A stretch of DNA of 46,008 nucleotides from Enterococcus sp. CSURQ0835 (GTDB lineage Bacteria; Bacillota; Bacilli; Lactobacillales; Enterococcaceae): NCBI RefSeq assembly GCF_902706605.1, contig NZ_CACSLH010000025.1, forward strand, positions 1 through 46,008, in the 5' to 3' direction. The notes beneath the pieces are model-generated. The model was given only the letters and a program-made list of their open reading frames with translations. It was not told where the DNA came from and searched no databases. Shown here piece after piece: positions 21,895 to 29,811 of this stretch. Position 1 is the stretch's first letter. Every line of letters starts with the position of its first letter. The position numbers and the translations under genes are program-made.

Positions 21895-23142
21895 TTAAGC
21901 TTTTTCTTCTAATACATGAAATGCTTTAAAAGCTATTCCTTGTTCTTGCAATCCGGTCACCAGTCGTTGATACTGACTATCTGTCAAAGCTGGCGTGAAA
22001 ACAGCCGTCTGATCCGCAACTTTTTTTTGCTGAGTAATGGGTACCTCGGCTGTCGTGAACAATTCTACTGACATCGCTGCTGGGTCATCCAATAAAAATA
22101 AATAGCGATATTCATGTTCAGGTGCTAAGATCGTTTCGGCTTCATAATGATTAAAGGGTAAGACCGGGTTTTTCCGTTCGATCGACACGATATCCAACAA
22201 ATCATTTACGACACTGTTGGCAGTCGGCCGCGCCCCCGCTCCCGGACCATAAAAAACGGAATCCAACACGCGCGCACTTTTGACCTCGACAGCATTAAAC
22301 TCATTGGCAACTGAAGCTAAGGGATCGTTTAATGCAATCAAAGTGGGGGCAACCGAAACTTGTAAGCCGGCCGCTGATCGTTTTGCTTGGCCCACTAATT
22401 TAACTGCGTAGCCTAATTTTTCTGCCGCCACTAAATCAGCTAGTGTCACGTCTTCAATCCCAGTGATTTGTAATTGTTCAATGGCTGGATCCATCCCAAA
22501 AGCAAATCGACTTAAGATGATCATTTTATAAGCCGCATCTAATCCGGCGACATCATTATACGGATCTGCTTCGGCAAAACCTAATGCTTGCGCTTTTTTC
22601 AAAGCTTCGGCATAGCTCAGTTTTTCCGTCAACATCTTTGTCAACATGAAGTTCGTCGTGCCATTGATGATGCCAACGATCTCATGGATTTCATCGCCTT
22701 GAAAACTCGTTGCTAACGTGCGTAAAATCGGAATGCCACCCCCAACACTCGCTTCATAAAAAAAACCAATTTTTTGTGCTTCTGCCAAGCGAGCCAGTGA
22801 GATTCCCGCGGTCGCCACAAGATCCTTGTTGCAACAGATCACATGTTTTTGCGCCTTTAAAACCGCCTCGATGTACCCACGAGCTGGATCAACGCCGCCG
22901 ATTGCTTCGATGACGATCTCGATCTCGTCATCTTCTAAAATCGCTGCGATCTCGGTTACTGGATGTGCACCAAATGTTTCTACTTTGGCTTTTCTTTCAG
23001 CTTGATCGCGAACTAAAACTTTGCTGACGGTAAACGTAATTCCGGTGATCGCCGTTAATTTTTCTTGTTCACTCAATTGTTCTAAGATTCCAGTCCCCAC
23101 GACACCGATCCCTAACAACCCAATTTTGATTTCTTTTGTCAT
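21895..23142 (-). CDS. hom: Homoserine dehydrogenase
   Basis: Encodes 415 residues. AGGAGG lies 7 bases before the ATG. It reduces aspartate semialdehyde to homoserine, the branch point to threonine and methionine. The N-terminal Rossmann domain has GIGVVGTGI. The catalytic domain shows CNKDLVAT, EASVGGGIPILRTL, GIINGTTNFMLTKM and the substrate-binding GFAEADPYNDVAGLDAAYK. The final 80 residues form an ACT-like domain, as in feedback-regulated enzymes. Third gene of metA-lysC-hom under the second methionine T-box. No terminator follows; the next element is the promoter and T-box of the patB-type operon. Confidence 0.95.
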   Translation of the reverse strand: MTKEIKIGLLGIGVVGTGILEQLSEQEKLTAITGITFTVSKVLVRDQAERKAKVETFGAHPVTEIAAILEDDEIEIVIEAIGGVDPARGYIEAVLKAQKHVICCNKDLVATAGISLARLAEAQKIGFFYEASVGGGIPILRTLATSFQGDEIHEIVGIINGTTNFMLTKMLTEKLSYAEALKKAQALGFAEADPYNDVAGLDAAYKMIILSRFAFGMDPAIEQLQITGIEDVTLADLVAAEKLGYAVKLVGQAKRSAAGLQVSVAPTLIALNDPLASVANEFNAVEVKSARVLDSVFYGPGAGARPTANSVVNDLLDIVSIERKNPVLPFNHYEAETILAPEHEYRYLFLLDDPAAMSVELFTTAEVPITQQKKVADQTAVFTPALTDSQYQRLVTGLQEQGIAFKAFHVLEEKA

Positions 23143-23171
23143 TTATTTTCCTCCTGTCAAACTACTGATCG

Positions 23172-24470
23172 TTAGACTAAACCTTCGTATAACACTTTGA
23201 TCGTTTGCTGATAGTCCGCATCTCGTACGCCGATCACCACATTCAAGTCATAATTACTTTGCGAGATCAATGACACGTTGATCGCATGCTGCCCTAAGAT
23301 CGTAAATACTTTTCCCGACAGACCGACCGTTTGCTTAGACGCACGACCCACGACTGCGATCAAGGACAAATCACGATCAAGCGTGATTTCATCTAGAGCC
23401 AGTTCTGTTTCTAACTCTTCCATCACTTGATAAATATTTAGCGGTGTTGTTTCTTGCGAGAAGATCACCCGCACATTATCATAACCGCTTAAAATGTATT
23501 CGATCGAAATTTGATAATGGTGAAAAATATTCATCATCTTATTTAAAAAACCGACTTCCGGCATGATTTTACGTTTAGACATCAGCAAAGATAAATACCC
23601 CTTTTTCCCTGTAATCCCGGTGATCAAACGTTGATCCGAACTAGTTTCCGAGATCGTCGTCCCGACAAGTTGAGGCTGATTCGTATTTTTGATTTGGATC
23701 GGAATATTTTTTACTTCCACTGGCGAGATCGCTTCTTCGTGTAAAACGTTTGCCCCCATAAAAGACAGCTCTTGCAATTCTTGATACGTCACTTGAGAGA
23801 CCGTCACTGGATCAGCGACTAGCTGCGGGTCTGCCAATAAAATCCCCGCGACATCCGTCCAATTTTCGTAGAGCGTCGCCCCAACCACACTAGCTAAGAT
23901 CGCCCCTGTCACATCGCTGCCACCACGACTCATTAAATGAATCTCACCGTTAGGATAGGCACCATAAAATCCCGGCACGACAATTTTTTTATTTTTTACC
24001 AATACGCGTTGCACTTGCTGTTCGGTTTTAAGTTGATCGAGTTTGCCGTCGTAATGAAAAGCGAACAATTCTTTGGCATCGACAAACTGATACCCGAGAT
24101 AGTTGCTCACTAAAAGAGCCGTTAAAAATTCCCCGCGACTGACTAAATATTCTGGCGTCGCACCTTGTTGCATGTGTTCCTCGATTTCCGTCAAGTAGCG
24201 TTCCAGCGGCAATTGCAGTCCTAATTCTTGTTTCACTTGCCAAAAGCGCTGTGTGATTTGTTCCCACAATCGTTTTCCAGAAACCCGATGACGCAAATGG
24301 GCCGCTAAGATATATAATAGATCGGTGATTTTATCATCTTGGGCTTGACGTTTTCCTAGGGCAGACACGACGATGATTTGCCGTGTCGGATCACTTTTTA
24401 CGATCTGTTTTACTTTTTTAAATTGTTCTTCACAAGAAAGCGAAGAACCACCAAATTTTGCAACTTTCAT
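23172..24470 (-). CDS. lysC: Aspartate kinase
   Basis: Encodes 432 residues. GAGAGGG lies 7 bases before the ATG. It phosphorylates aspartate, the first step toward homoserine. The kinase domain opens with KVAKFGGSSLS and carries the substrate motifs VSRGEFLTALL and MSRGGSDVTGAILAS. Two C-terminal ACT domains (about 290-432) suggest allosteric control. It sits 14 bases after metA and 29 bases before hom, and placement behind a methionine T-box marks it as the methionine-pathway isozyme. The symbol is generic; thrA or another isozyme name may be preferred. Confidence 0.93.
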   Translation of the reverse strand: MKVAKFGGSSLSCEEQFKKVKQIVKSDPTRQIIVVSALGKRQAQDDKITDLLYILAAHLRHRVSGKRLWEQITQRFWQVKQELGLQLPLERYLTEIEEHMQQGATPEYLVSRGEFLTALLVSNYLGYQFVDAKELFAFHYDGKLDQLKTEQQVQRVLVKNKKIVVPGFYGAYPNGEIHLMSRGGSDVTGAILASVVGATLYENWTDVAGILLADPQLVADPVTVSQVTYQELQELSFMGANVLHEEAISPVEVKNIPIQIKNTNQPQLVGTTISETSSDQRLITGITGKKGYLSLLMSKRKIMPEVGFLNKMMNIFHHYQISIEYILSGYDNVRVIFSQETTPLNIYQVMEELETELALDEITLDRDLSLIAVVGRASKQTVGLSGKVFTILGQHAINVSLISQSNYDLNVVIGVRDADYQQTIKVLYEGLV

Positions 24471-24484
24471 TTTCTATCCCTCTC

Positions 24485-25375
24485 TTAACACCAGTCATAA
24501 GGCGTGACTTGGTACACATCATTGATCCAATTCATAAAAAATAAAGTAGCGTGGGCTCGCCAACGGTTGAAGATCTTCCCGTCAGCTGCAAAATAATTTT
24601 CAGGCGCAGCTGTTGCAAGTCCTTTTGCCTGGTCCCGTTCATATTCGACTTGTAACGTTTCTGTCTGGTATTCAAAATGCCCTAACACAAACAGTTGCTT
24701 ATGATTCGCCGAACAAATGATACTAGGACCAGTCGCCTTTCCCGTCGCAATGACGTTTAATCCAGCTGACGTTAATTTTTCCGTTTCGATGCCGGTATAA
24801 CGCGAGTGAGGCATGTAAAATAAATCATCAAAACCTGCAACCAATCGATCAGCTGCTTCAACTTGTTGAGGAAAGATACCAAAAATTTTTTCCGGTTGCA
24901 GCACTTTGTCGATTCCGTAATGATAAAACAAACCAGCCTGAGCACCCCAACAAATATGTAAAACAGATGTGCAATGACGTTTGCTCCATTCCATCACAGT
25001 AGTCAATTCCTGCCAGTAATCCACGTGATCAAACGCCATTTTTTCAACCGGTGCGCCCGTAATGATCAGCGCACCAAAATTAGCAGCTTTGACCGCAGAA
25101 AATTCCTGATAAAAAGTATCAAGATGACTGGCACTAGTCGTCTTACTTGCATGGTGTCTCATTTTTAAAAACGTCACATCAAGCTGTAACGGACTTTGGG
25201 AAAGCAGACGTAACAATTGGATCTCTGTCGTGATTTTTTGCGGCATTAAATTGGCGATCAAAATTTTTAACGGCCGGATGTCTTGTTGGCGCGCTCGTTG
25301 CGGAGTAAATGCAAAAATATTTTCTTTGGTTAAGATCTTCACCGCGGGCAGATCTTTCGGGACATTGATTGGCAT
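24485..25375 (-). CDS. metA: Homoserine O-acetyltransferase, MetA family
   Basis: Encodes 296 residues. The ATG at 25375 (MPINVPKDLP) follows AAGGAGG by 5 bases; the open frame extends 63 codons upstream only because the T-box leader happens to be open. It activates homoserine by acylation in the cytoplasm. The acyl-enzyme Cys142 lies in ICWGAQAG, and the His233/Glu235 pair in LGHFEY. Glu111 in TGAPVEKM is the residue reported to select acetyl-CoA over succinyl-CoA in this family, so the product is probably O-acetylhomoserine. That fits the MetY-type sulfhydrylase encoded divergently. First gene of metA-lysC-hom. Confidence 0.93.
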   Translation of the reverse strand: MPINVPKDLPAVKILTKENIFAFTPQRARQQDIRPLKILIANLMPQKITTEIQLLRLLSQSPLQLDVTFLKMRHHASKTTSASHLDTFYQEFSAVKAANFGALIITGAPVEKMAFDHVDYWQELTTVMEWSKRHCTSVLHICWGAQAGLFYHYGIDKVLQPEKIFGIFPQQVEAADRLVAGFDDLFYMPHSRYTGIETEKLTSAGLNVIATGKATGPSIICSANHKQLFVLGHFEYQTETLQVEYERDQAKGLATAAPENYFAADGKIFNRWRAHATLFFMNWINDVYQVTPYDWC

Positions 25376-25429
25376 GTTTACCTCCTTCTCTTTGAGTAAA
25401 CTAGATAGTGTTAGACTTACTCTGCTAAA

Positions 25430-25660
25430 GAAAAAAGTTCCCTCTACCGACTTTCGGTAAAGGGAACTTTTCAGTTGACCACCCTTGCATTGCTGCCTCA
25501 AAGTACCACGTGATACTCGGCGCGTTAACGGGCGCAGTTCGTTTTCTTTGCGTGAACAAATCAAAAAACTCCAAGCTCATCTTCACAGACACTCACTGTC
25601 CTCTTTTTCACCTACCGAGGTCTCTGTCTCAGCTATTGTCCGTTACTCTTCTCTTCAGCG
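25430..25660 (-). ncRNA. T-box riboswitch, methionine specifier (metA-lysC-hom)
   Basis: Minus-strand leader. Stem I begins with GAAGAGAAGAGTAA near 25656. The specifier region is GAAG-ATG-AGCTT with ATG at 25578-25580. The T-box sequence AAGGGTGGTCAACTG (25472-25486) keeps the TGGT that pairs with tRNA-Met but departs from the usual ACCGCG part. The terminator stem pairs AGTTCCC-type arms at 25435-25452 with 25455-25472, followed by T6. It senses uncharged tRNA-Met and governs metA-lysC-hom. Confidence 0.9.
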
Positions 25661-25688
25661 TTCATTGTTTTCTCATTTATTTTTCCAA

Positions 25689-25717
25689 ATTATAAAGTGG
25701 CTGTTTTAAATTGTCAA
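25689..25717 (-). promoter_or_regulatory. Consensus promoter of the metA leader
   Basis: On the minus strand, TTGACA (25712-25717) and TATAAT (25689-25694) are exactly 17 bases apart: perfect consensus. Strong initiation with control by attenuation is expected. Confidence 0.88.
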
Positions 25718-25799
25718 TTCCTAAAAATAAAAAAAGCGATCATTTTCCGTGCTATTTAAAGAAACGTTTTTTTTATAAAATTTTTTTGTTTAATTCTGT

Positions 25800-25828
25800 T
25801 TGACAACAGATTAAAAATTTTGTATTGT
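25800..25828 (+). promoter_or_regulatory. Promoter of the metY leader
   Basis: TTGACA (25800-25805) and TATTGT (25823-25828) are 17 bases apart. It is divergent from the metA promoter, with 82 bases between the two -35 boxes. Confidence 0.75.
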
Positions 25829-25852
25829 AAGACCAACAAATTAAAATTAAGT

Positions 25853-26100
25853 GTTGAAGAGAAGAGTAAATCAAATAAAATTTTAAGCGAGTCTGTGGTT
25901 GGTGGAAACAGATAATTCGATTTGATTGAAGATGGTCTCGAAGCTTCTGATGGCAAGTTGCAAGATGAACTGTCAGCGGGTCTGCTCCGTTAGTTAGCAA
26001 CAGTATGTTTGTACTGGTCAAGGTGTATTTACACGAACAAAGGTGGTACCACGAGTCACGTCGTCCTTTCTTTCTTAGCAGAAAGAGAGGACTTTTTTTG
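25853..26100 (+). ncRNA. T-box riboswitch, methionine specifier (metY)
   Basis: Plus-strand leader. Stem I begins with GAAGAGAAGAGTAAATC at 25856. The specifier region is GAAG-ATG-GTCTC with ATG at 25932-25934. The T-box sequence AAGGTGGTACCACGAG lies at 26040-26055, again with TGGT. The terminator pairs GTCCTTTCTTTC (26063-26074) with 26081-26092, followed by T7. Read-through on methionine starvation should express the O-acetylhomoserine sulfhydrylase. Confidence 0.9.
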
Positions 26101-26151
26101 TCCCCACCGACGATTAATCATGACAACAGTCAATTCAAGGAGGAATTTTTT

Positions 26152-27429
26152 ATGAATGAAAACCAACAACATTTTGAAACGATCCAATTACACGGCGGGC
26201 AATCATTGGATGAAACTGGCAGCCGCGCTCTACCGATTTACCAAACGACGTCTTATGTTTTCAAAGATGCTGATGAAGCAGCGGCTCGCTTTGGACTGAG
26301 CGATGCCGGCAATATCTACACGCGCATCACGAACCCGACGACGGCTGTCCTTGAAGAACGTTTGAGTTTATTAGAAGGCGGTGTGGGAGCAGTTGCAACA
26401 GCTTCAGGATCGGCAGCCATCACGTATGCCATCCAAAATATAGCGGGCGTGGGGGATCATATCGTGGCTGCTTCCACTCTTTATGGTGGGACATATAATT
26501 TATTTGCTCACACCTTACCCGACTTTGGGATCGAGACAACATTCGTCGATCCAGACAACGTCGAAAATTTTGCGGCAGCTATCAAAGAAAATACGAAAGC
26601 CATCTTTTTAGAATCATTGGGCAATCCTGATATTACGATCATCGATTTTAAAGCTGTCGCAGAAATCGCCCACGCTGCTGAGATCCCTTTGATCATTGAC
26701 AATACTTTTGCGACAGCTTACTTGTTCAAACCATTTGAAGTCGGTGCCGATATCGTCGTCTATTCCACCACAAAATACATTGCCGGTCATGGCGTTGCAT
26801 TAGGCGGAGCAGTGATCGATTCCGGAAATTTCGATTGGACTTGCGGAAAATTCCCGCGTTTAGTCGAACCTGATGCCAGCTATCACGGTACATCATGGAC
26901 ACAAGCCGCTGGTAATGCCGCCTACATCACACGCTTGCGAACGATTTTATTGCGCGATACCGGTGCCACCCCGGCTCCGTTTAATTCATGGCTGACGATT
27001 TTAGGGTTAGAAACGCTTTCGTTACGTTTAGACCGACACGTCGAAAATGCTCAAAAAGTGGCGGAATTCTTAGCACAACACGAAAAAGTTGCGTGGGTCA
27101 ACTACCCCACGTTAAAAGATAATCGCTACTATGATTTAGCGCAAACCTATTTTCCCAAAGGTGTCAGCTCAGTCTTTACGTTTGGGGTCAAAGCTGGTGC
27201 TTCTGCCGGTAAGACGGTGATCAACCAAGTAAAACTGTTCTCGCTATTAGCAAATGTCGGCGATGCCAAATCACTGATCATCCACCCGGCTTCCACCACT
27301 CATTCGCAATTATCAGCAGAACAATTGCAAGCCGTCGGTATTAAACCAGAAACGATCCGCCTATCTATCGGCTTAGAAAATGTCGCGGATTTGATCGCGG
27401 ACTTAGATCAAGCACTGACAAAAATTTAA
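26152..27429 (+). CDS. metY: O-acetylhomoserine sulfhydrylase
   Basis: Encodes 425 residues, usual for the family. The ATG at 26152 follows AAGGAGG by 7 bases; the open frame reaches back into the T-box leader and is not used. It makes homocysteine from O-acetylhomoserine and sulfide with PLP. Motifs are YQTTSYVFKDADEAAARF, NIYTRITNPTTAVLEERL, ATASGSAAI, IDNTFATAYL and STTKYIAGHG with PLP Lys208. The long insert around PRLVEPDASYHG is typical of OAH sulfhydrylases and separates them from MetB/MetC. It is transcribed alone behind its own methionine T-box, divergently from metA, whose product is its substrate. Confidence 0.93.
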   Translation: MNENQQHFETIQLHGGQSLDETGSRALPIYQTTSYVFKDADEAAARFGLSDAGNIYTRITNPTTAVLEERLSLLEGGVGAVATASGSAAITYAIQNIAGVGDHIVAASTLYGGTYNLFAHTLPDFGIETTFVDPDNVENFAAAIKENTKAIFLESLGNPDITIIDFKAVAEIAHAAEIPLIIDNTFATAYLFKPFEVGADIVVYSTTKYIAGHGVALGGAVIDSGNFDWTCGKFPRLVEPDASYHGTSWTQAAGNAAYITRLRTILLRDTGATPAPFNSWLTILGLETLSLRLDRHVENAQKVAEFLAQHEKVAWVNYPTLKDNRYYDLAQTYFPKGVSSVFTFGVKAGASAGKTVINQVKLFSLLANVGDAKSLIIHPASTTHSQLSAEQLQAVGIKPETIRLSIGLENVADLIADLDQALTKI

Positions 27430-27433
27430 CCGT

Positions 27434-27480
27434 AAAAAAGCAGCTGAGCTACTTAAATCAAGTAGTTCAGCTGCTTTTGT
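27434..27480. terminator. Bidirectional terminator between metY and greA
   Basis: AAAAGCAGCTGA-g-CTACTT (27436-27454) pairs with AAGTAG-t-TCAGCTGCTTTT (27460-27478). A6 on one side and T4 on the other allow use from both strands. Confidence 0.88.
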
Positions 27481-27496
27481 CTGATTAAATAAACTA

Positions 27497-27970
27497 TTAT
27501 TTAACGGCTGTGATCTTCACTAACATATTGCCACCAGGTGTCGCAATGGTCACCGTGTCGCCAACTTTTTTCCCGATCAAAGCCTGCGCGATTGGTGAAT
27601 CATTTGAGATCTTACCCGCAAATGGATCAGCTTCTGCTTTCCCAACGATCGTGTATTCTTCTTCTTCCCCGTCAGGCTGTTCTTCAAAGACCACGGTCTT
27701 CCCAATCGAGATCTCATCTGCTGCAACATCTTCATTGTCGATAATTTGCGCAAAACGAATCATACTTTCTAACGTATTGATCCGACCTTCCACAAAAGCT
27801 TGTTCATCTTTAGCCGCTTCATACTCCGAGTTTTCGGAAAGATCGCCAAAGCCTCGCGCAATTTTGATCCGTTCGATAATCTCACCACGTTTGACCGTTT
27901 TTAAGTATTCTAATTCTTCTTCTAATTTTTCTTTGCCTTCATGAGTCATTGGATAAACTTTTTCTACCAT
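27497..27970 (-). CDS. greA: Transcription elongation factor GreA
   Basis: Encodes 157 residues, the usual length. AAAGGAG lies 9 bases before the ATG. The N-terminal coiled coil has the tip motif [16 protein letters not shown] with the acidic residues that stimulate RNA polymerase cleavage of backtracked RNA. The C-terminal domain runs from about 80 to 157 ([14 protein letters not shown]). It follows mltG by 103 bases with a hairpin in the gap; the mltG-greA order is common in Lactobacillales. Confidence 0.96.
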   Translation of the reverse strand: MVEKVYPMTHEGKEKLEEELEYLKTVKRGEIIERIKIARGFGDLSENSEYEAAKDEQAFVEGRINTLESMIRFAQIIDNEDVAADEISIGKTVVFEEQPDGEEEEYTIVGKAEADPFAGKISNDSPIAQALIGKKVGDTVTIATPGGNMLVKITAVK

Positions 27971-28000
27971 AACACTGATCTCCTTTTACATAATTACGAA

Positions 28001-28039
28001 AAGTAATCTTTCGCAAAATTATTCTGCGAAAGATTACTT
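28001..28039 (-). terminator. Perfect 15-bp hairpin between mltG and greA
   Basis: AAGTAATCTTTCGCA (28001-28015) pairs perfectly with 28025-28039 around a 9-base AT loop. On the minus strand only TTTCG follows, so T-tract support is weak. It could be a partial terminator or an RNA processing/stability element separating greA expression from mltG. Confidence 0.6.
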
Positions 28040-28073
28040 GTCCATTACTTTTTAATTCTTGAAGCCCACTTTA

Positions 28074-29543
28074 CTACTTATTGACATATTTATCAACTAA
28101 TTTCATATGTTGTTCATACGTCTTGGCATAATACACTTTTCCAGTTGACGTGTCAGCTACAAAGTAATAATAATCATTAGCTTCAGGTTCTAGCACCGCT
28201 TGGATCGCTTCTAAACTTGGATTGTCAAATGGTCCTGGACCGTAACCGGTATTCGTGTATAAATTATACGGTGAGTCGACCTCAGTATCTTTAAAGGTGA
28301 CTAATTCTTTGTGAACCCCTAACGCATATAAGATCGAGATATCCGATTGGATTGGCATTTGCGCATCGATCCGATTGAAGAAGACTTGCGCGATCTTTCG
28401 GCGGTCATTCGGTGTGACCCCTTCTTTTTCAACTAAGGAAGCTAGCGTCATCACTTCTTGGACGTTCAATCCTTTTTGTTTGATCTTACTGTAATAAGGT
28501 GACATCACTTGGTTCGTCGTGTCAACCATTTGATAGACGAGATCTTCCAATGTCTTCGCTTTATGAATGTTATAGGTTGCTGGGAACAAATAGCCTTCTA
28601 ACCGATAGCGAACCCCTTCTGCTTTACCCGCATCCGTTAACAGATCAGGATAATCTTTTTCCAATTTCTTGAAGAACGTTTCATCTTTCATCAGCTTGAT
28701 GAAATCAGCTTTTTTAAATTTCGTTTTCTTCGCGATCAAGCTGCCGATTTTTTCGATGTCGTAGCCTTCTGGGACTGTCATCTTCGAATCAGGATCCAAA
28801 GGTTCGGCGCTTCCGCCTTGTTGTAATTTTTTACTGATTTGATCCAGCGACATGTTAGCGGATAAATGATAATAGCCCGCTTGGAAATTCGTCAGATTTT
28901 TCATCTTCGTATACAAATTGAAAACCGTCGCATCGCGAATGACTTGATCATGTTCTAAAATATCTCCGATTTGACGATTGGACGACCCGCTTGGAATCTC
29001 CACTTGGATTTTTTGTTTATCATTTTGATCAAGCGGCTTAAGTCCGGCATTGACATAATTATACCCCGAGATCAATAAGATCCCCGCAATGATCGCAATT
29101 GCTGCCGTCAACACATACACGATCTTTTTCGCAACTCGATCTTCTTTTCTTCTCGTTACACGTTTCAAGTTTTTCTCCTCACTTAAATCCCCTTCAAATT
29201 GTTCATCTTCTTCATGCAGACGTTCATATTTGAGTTTCATTTTTTCAAAAATAGAAGGCTCCTCATCTTCTGAAACCGAAGATGTTGCAGCCGCATGGTT
29301 TTCGATCGTATTTGAGGTTTTTGCTGTTTCTGAAGAAGGTCTGGCGATCACTGGCTCTTCGTGACGTTCGGAATGCAGCGGTTTTAATTGCCCCGCCCGT
29401 CGTCGCTCGCTGCGGCTAGTGAACTGTTCATCGGCTAACTGGATTCCTTGTTCAGCCCGTTTTTTACGGCTCTCCTCCAGCGCTTTCATAACTTGTTCCT
29501 TAAACGATTCTTCTCCAGAGTGTGTGTTTTGATCCTCAGACAA
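28074..29543 (-). CDS. mltG: Endolytic transglycosylase MltG
   Basis: Encodes 489 residues. The start is TTG at 29543, 8 bases after AAGGAGG; no ATG is better placed. A long charged cytoplasmic region (1-140) precedes one transmembrane helix (141-160), then the extracellular YceG-like domain. A LysM-like subdomain (about 175-245) precedes the catalytic core with Glu372 in SLVEKEGV and the conserved YLFPATY and DSPYNLYTN motifs. It cleaves nascent glycan strands and is thought to set strand length with the elongation machinery. The long N-terminal cytoplasmic part is typical of streptococcal and enterococcal members. Confidence 0.94.
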   Translation of the reverse strand: MSEDQNTHSGEESFKEQVMKALEESRKKRAEQGIQLADEQFTSRSERRRAGQLKPLHSERHEEPVIARPSSETAKTSNTIENHAAATSSVSEDEEPSIFEKMKLKYERLHEEDEQFEGDLSEEKNLKRVTRRKEDRVAKKIVYVLTAAIAIIAGILLISGYNYVNAGLKPLDQNDKQKIQVEIPSGSSNRQIGDILEHDQVIRDATVFNLYTKMKNLTNFQAGYYHLSANMSLDQISKKLQQGGSAEPLDPDSKMTVPEGYDIEKIGSLIAKKTKFKKADFIKLMKDETFFKKLEKDYPDLLTDAGKAEGVRYRLEGYLFPATYNIHKAKTLEDLVYQMVDTTNQVMSPYYSKIKQKGLNVQEVMTLASLVEKEGVTPNDRRKIAQVFFNRIDAQMPIQSDISILYALGVHKELVTFKDTEVDSPYNLYTNTGYGPGPFDNPSLEAIQAVLEPEANDYYYFVADTSTGKVYYAKTYEQHMKLVDKYVNK

Positions 29544-29811
29544 AACAACGCCTCCTTACTTCATGTCATAACTTTGTCTATTATACATGAAACTAAAGAG
29601 GAGGGAAACGGGATTTTATTAATAGTTATAAAAAAATCAATTAATTACTATTTTGAAAATTTGAAAAATGGCAGGCTTAAAAACAAGGGTAAACTAAGAG
29701 CTAAGATCAAAACGTAGCGTAAACTAAACTTTTGCACATGATCAATCGGCTTTTTTCATGAACACACCCTAGTGCCATGGAGTGAAGGGATTATCAATAA
29801 TTTTTCTAGGC
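29544..29811. other. Gap between mltG and a GT2 gene
   Basis: The right-to-left reading strand has a TATAAT box at 29580-29585, 36 bases before the mltG TTG, preceded by a poor -35 (TTTCCC, 17 bases away). GGAGTGA (29779-29785) is repeated inverted at 29816-29822, overlapping the stop of the GT2 gene; no T run follows, so a terminator is doubtful. The rest is AT-rich and I see no gene in it. Confidence 0.45.

Noticed and set aside
25376-25564. N-terminal extension of MetA by 63 residues
   Set aside because: It is translated T-box leader; a strong ribosome site precedes the internal ATG, where family homology begins.
26005-26151. N-terminal extension of MetY
   Set aside because: It covers the T-box and terminator; AAGGAGG sits just before the ATG at 26152.
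29448-29717. 89-residue plus-strand open frame at the mltG start
   Set aside because: It is antisense to mltG; its end lies in AT-rich gap sequence and no ribosome site is seen.
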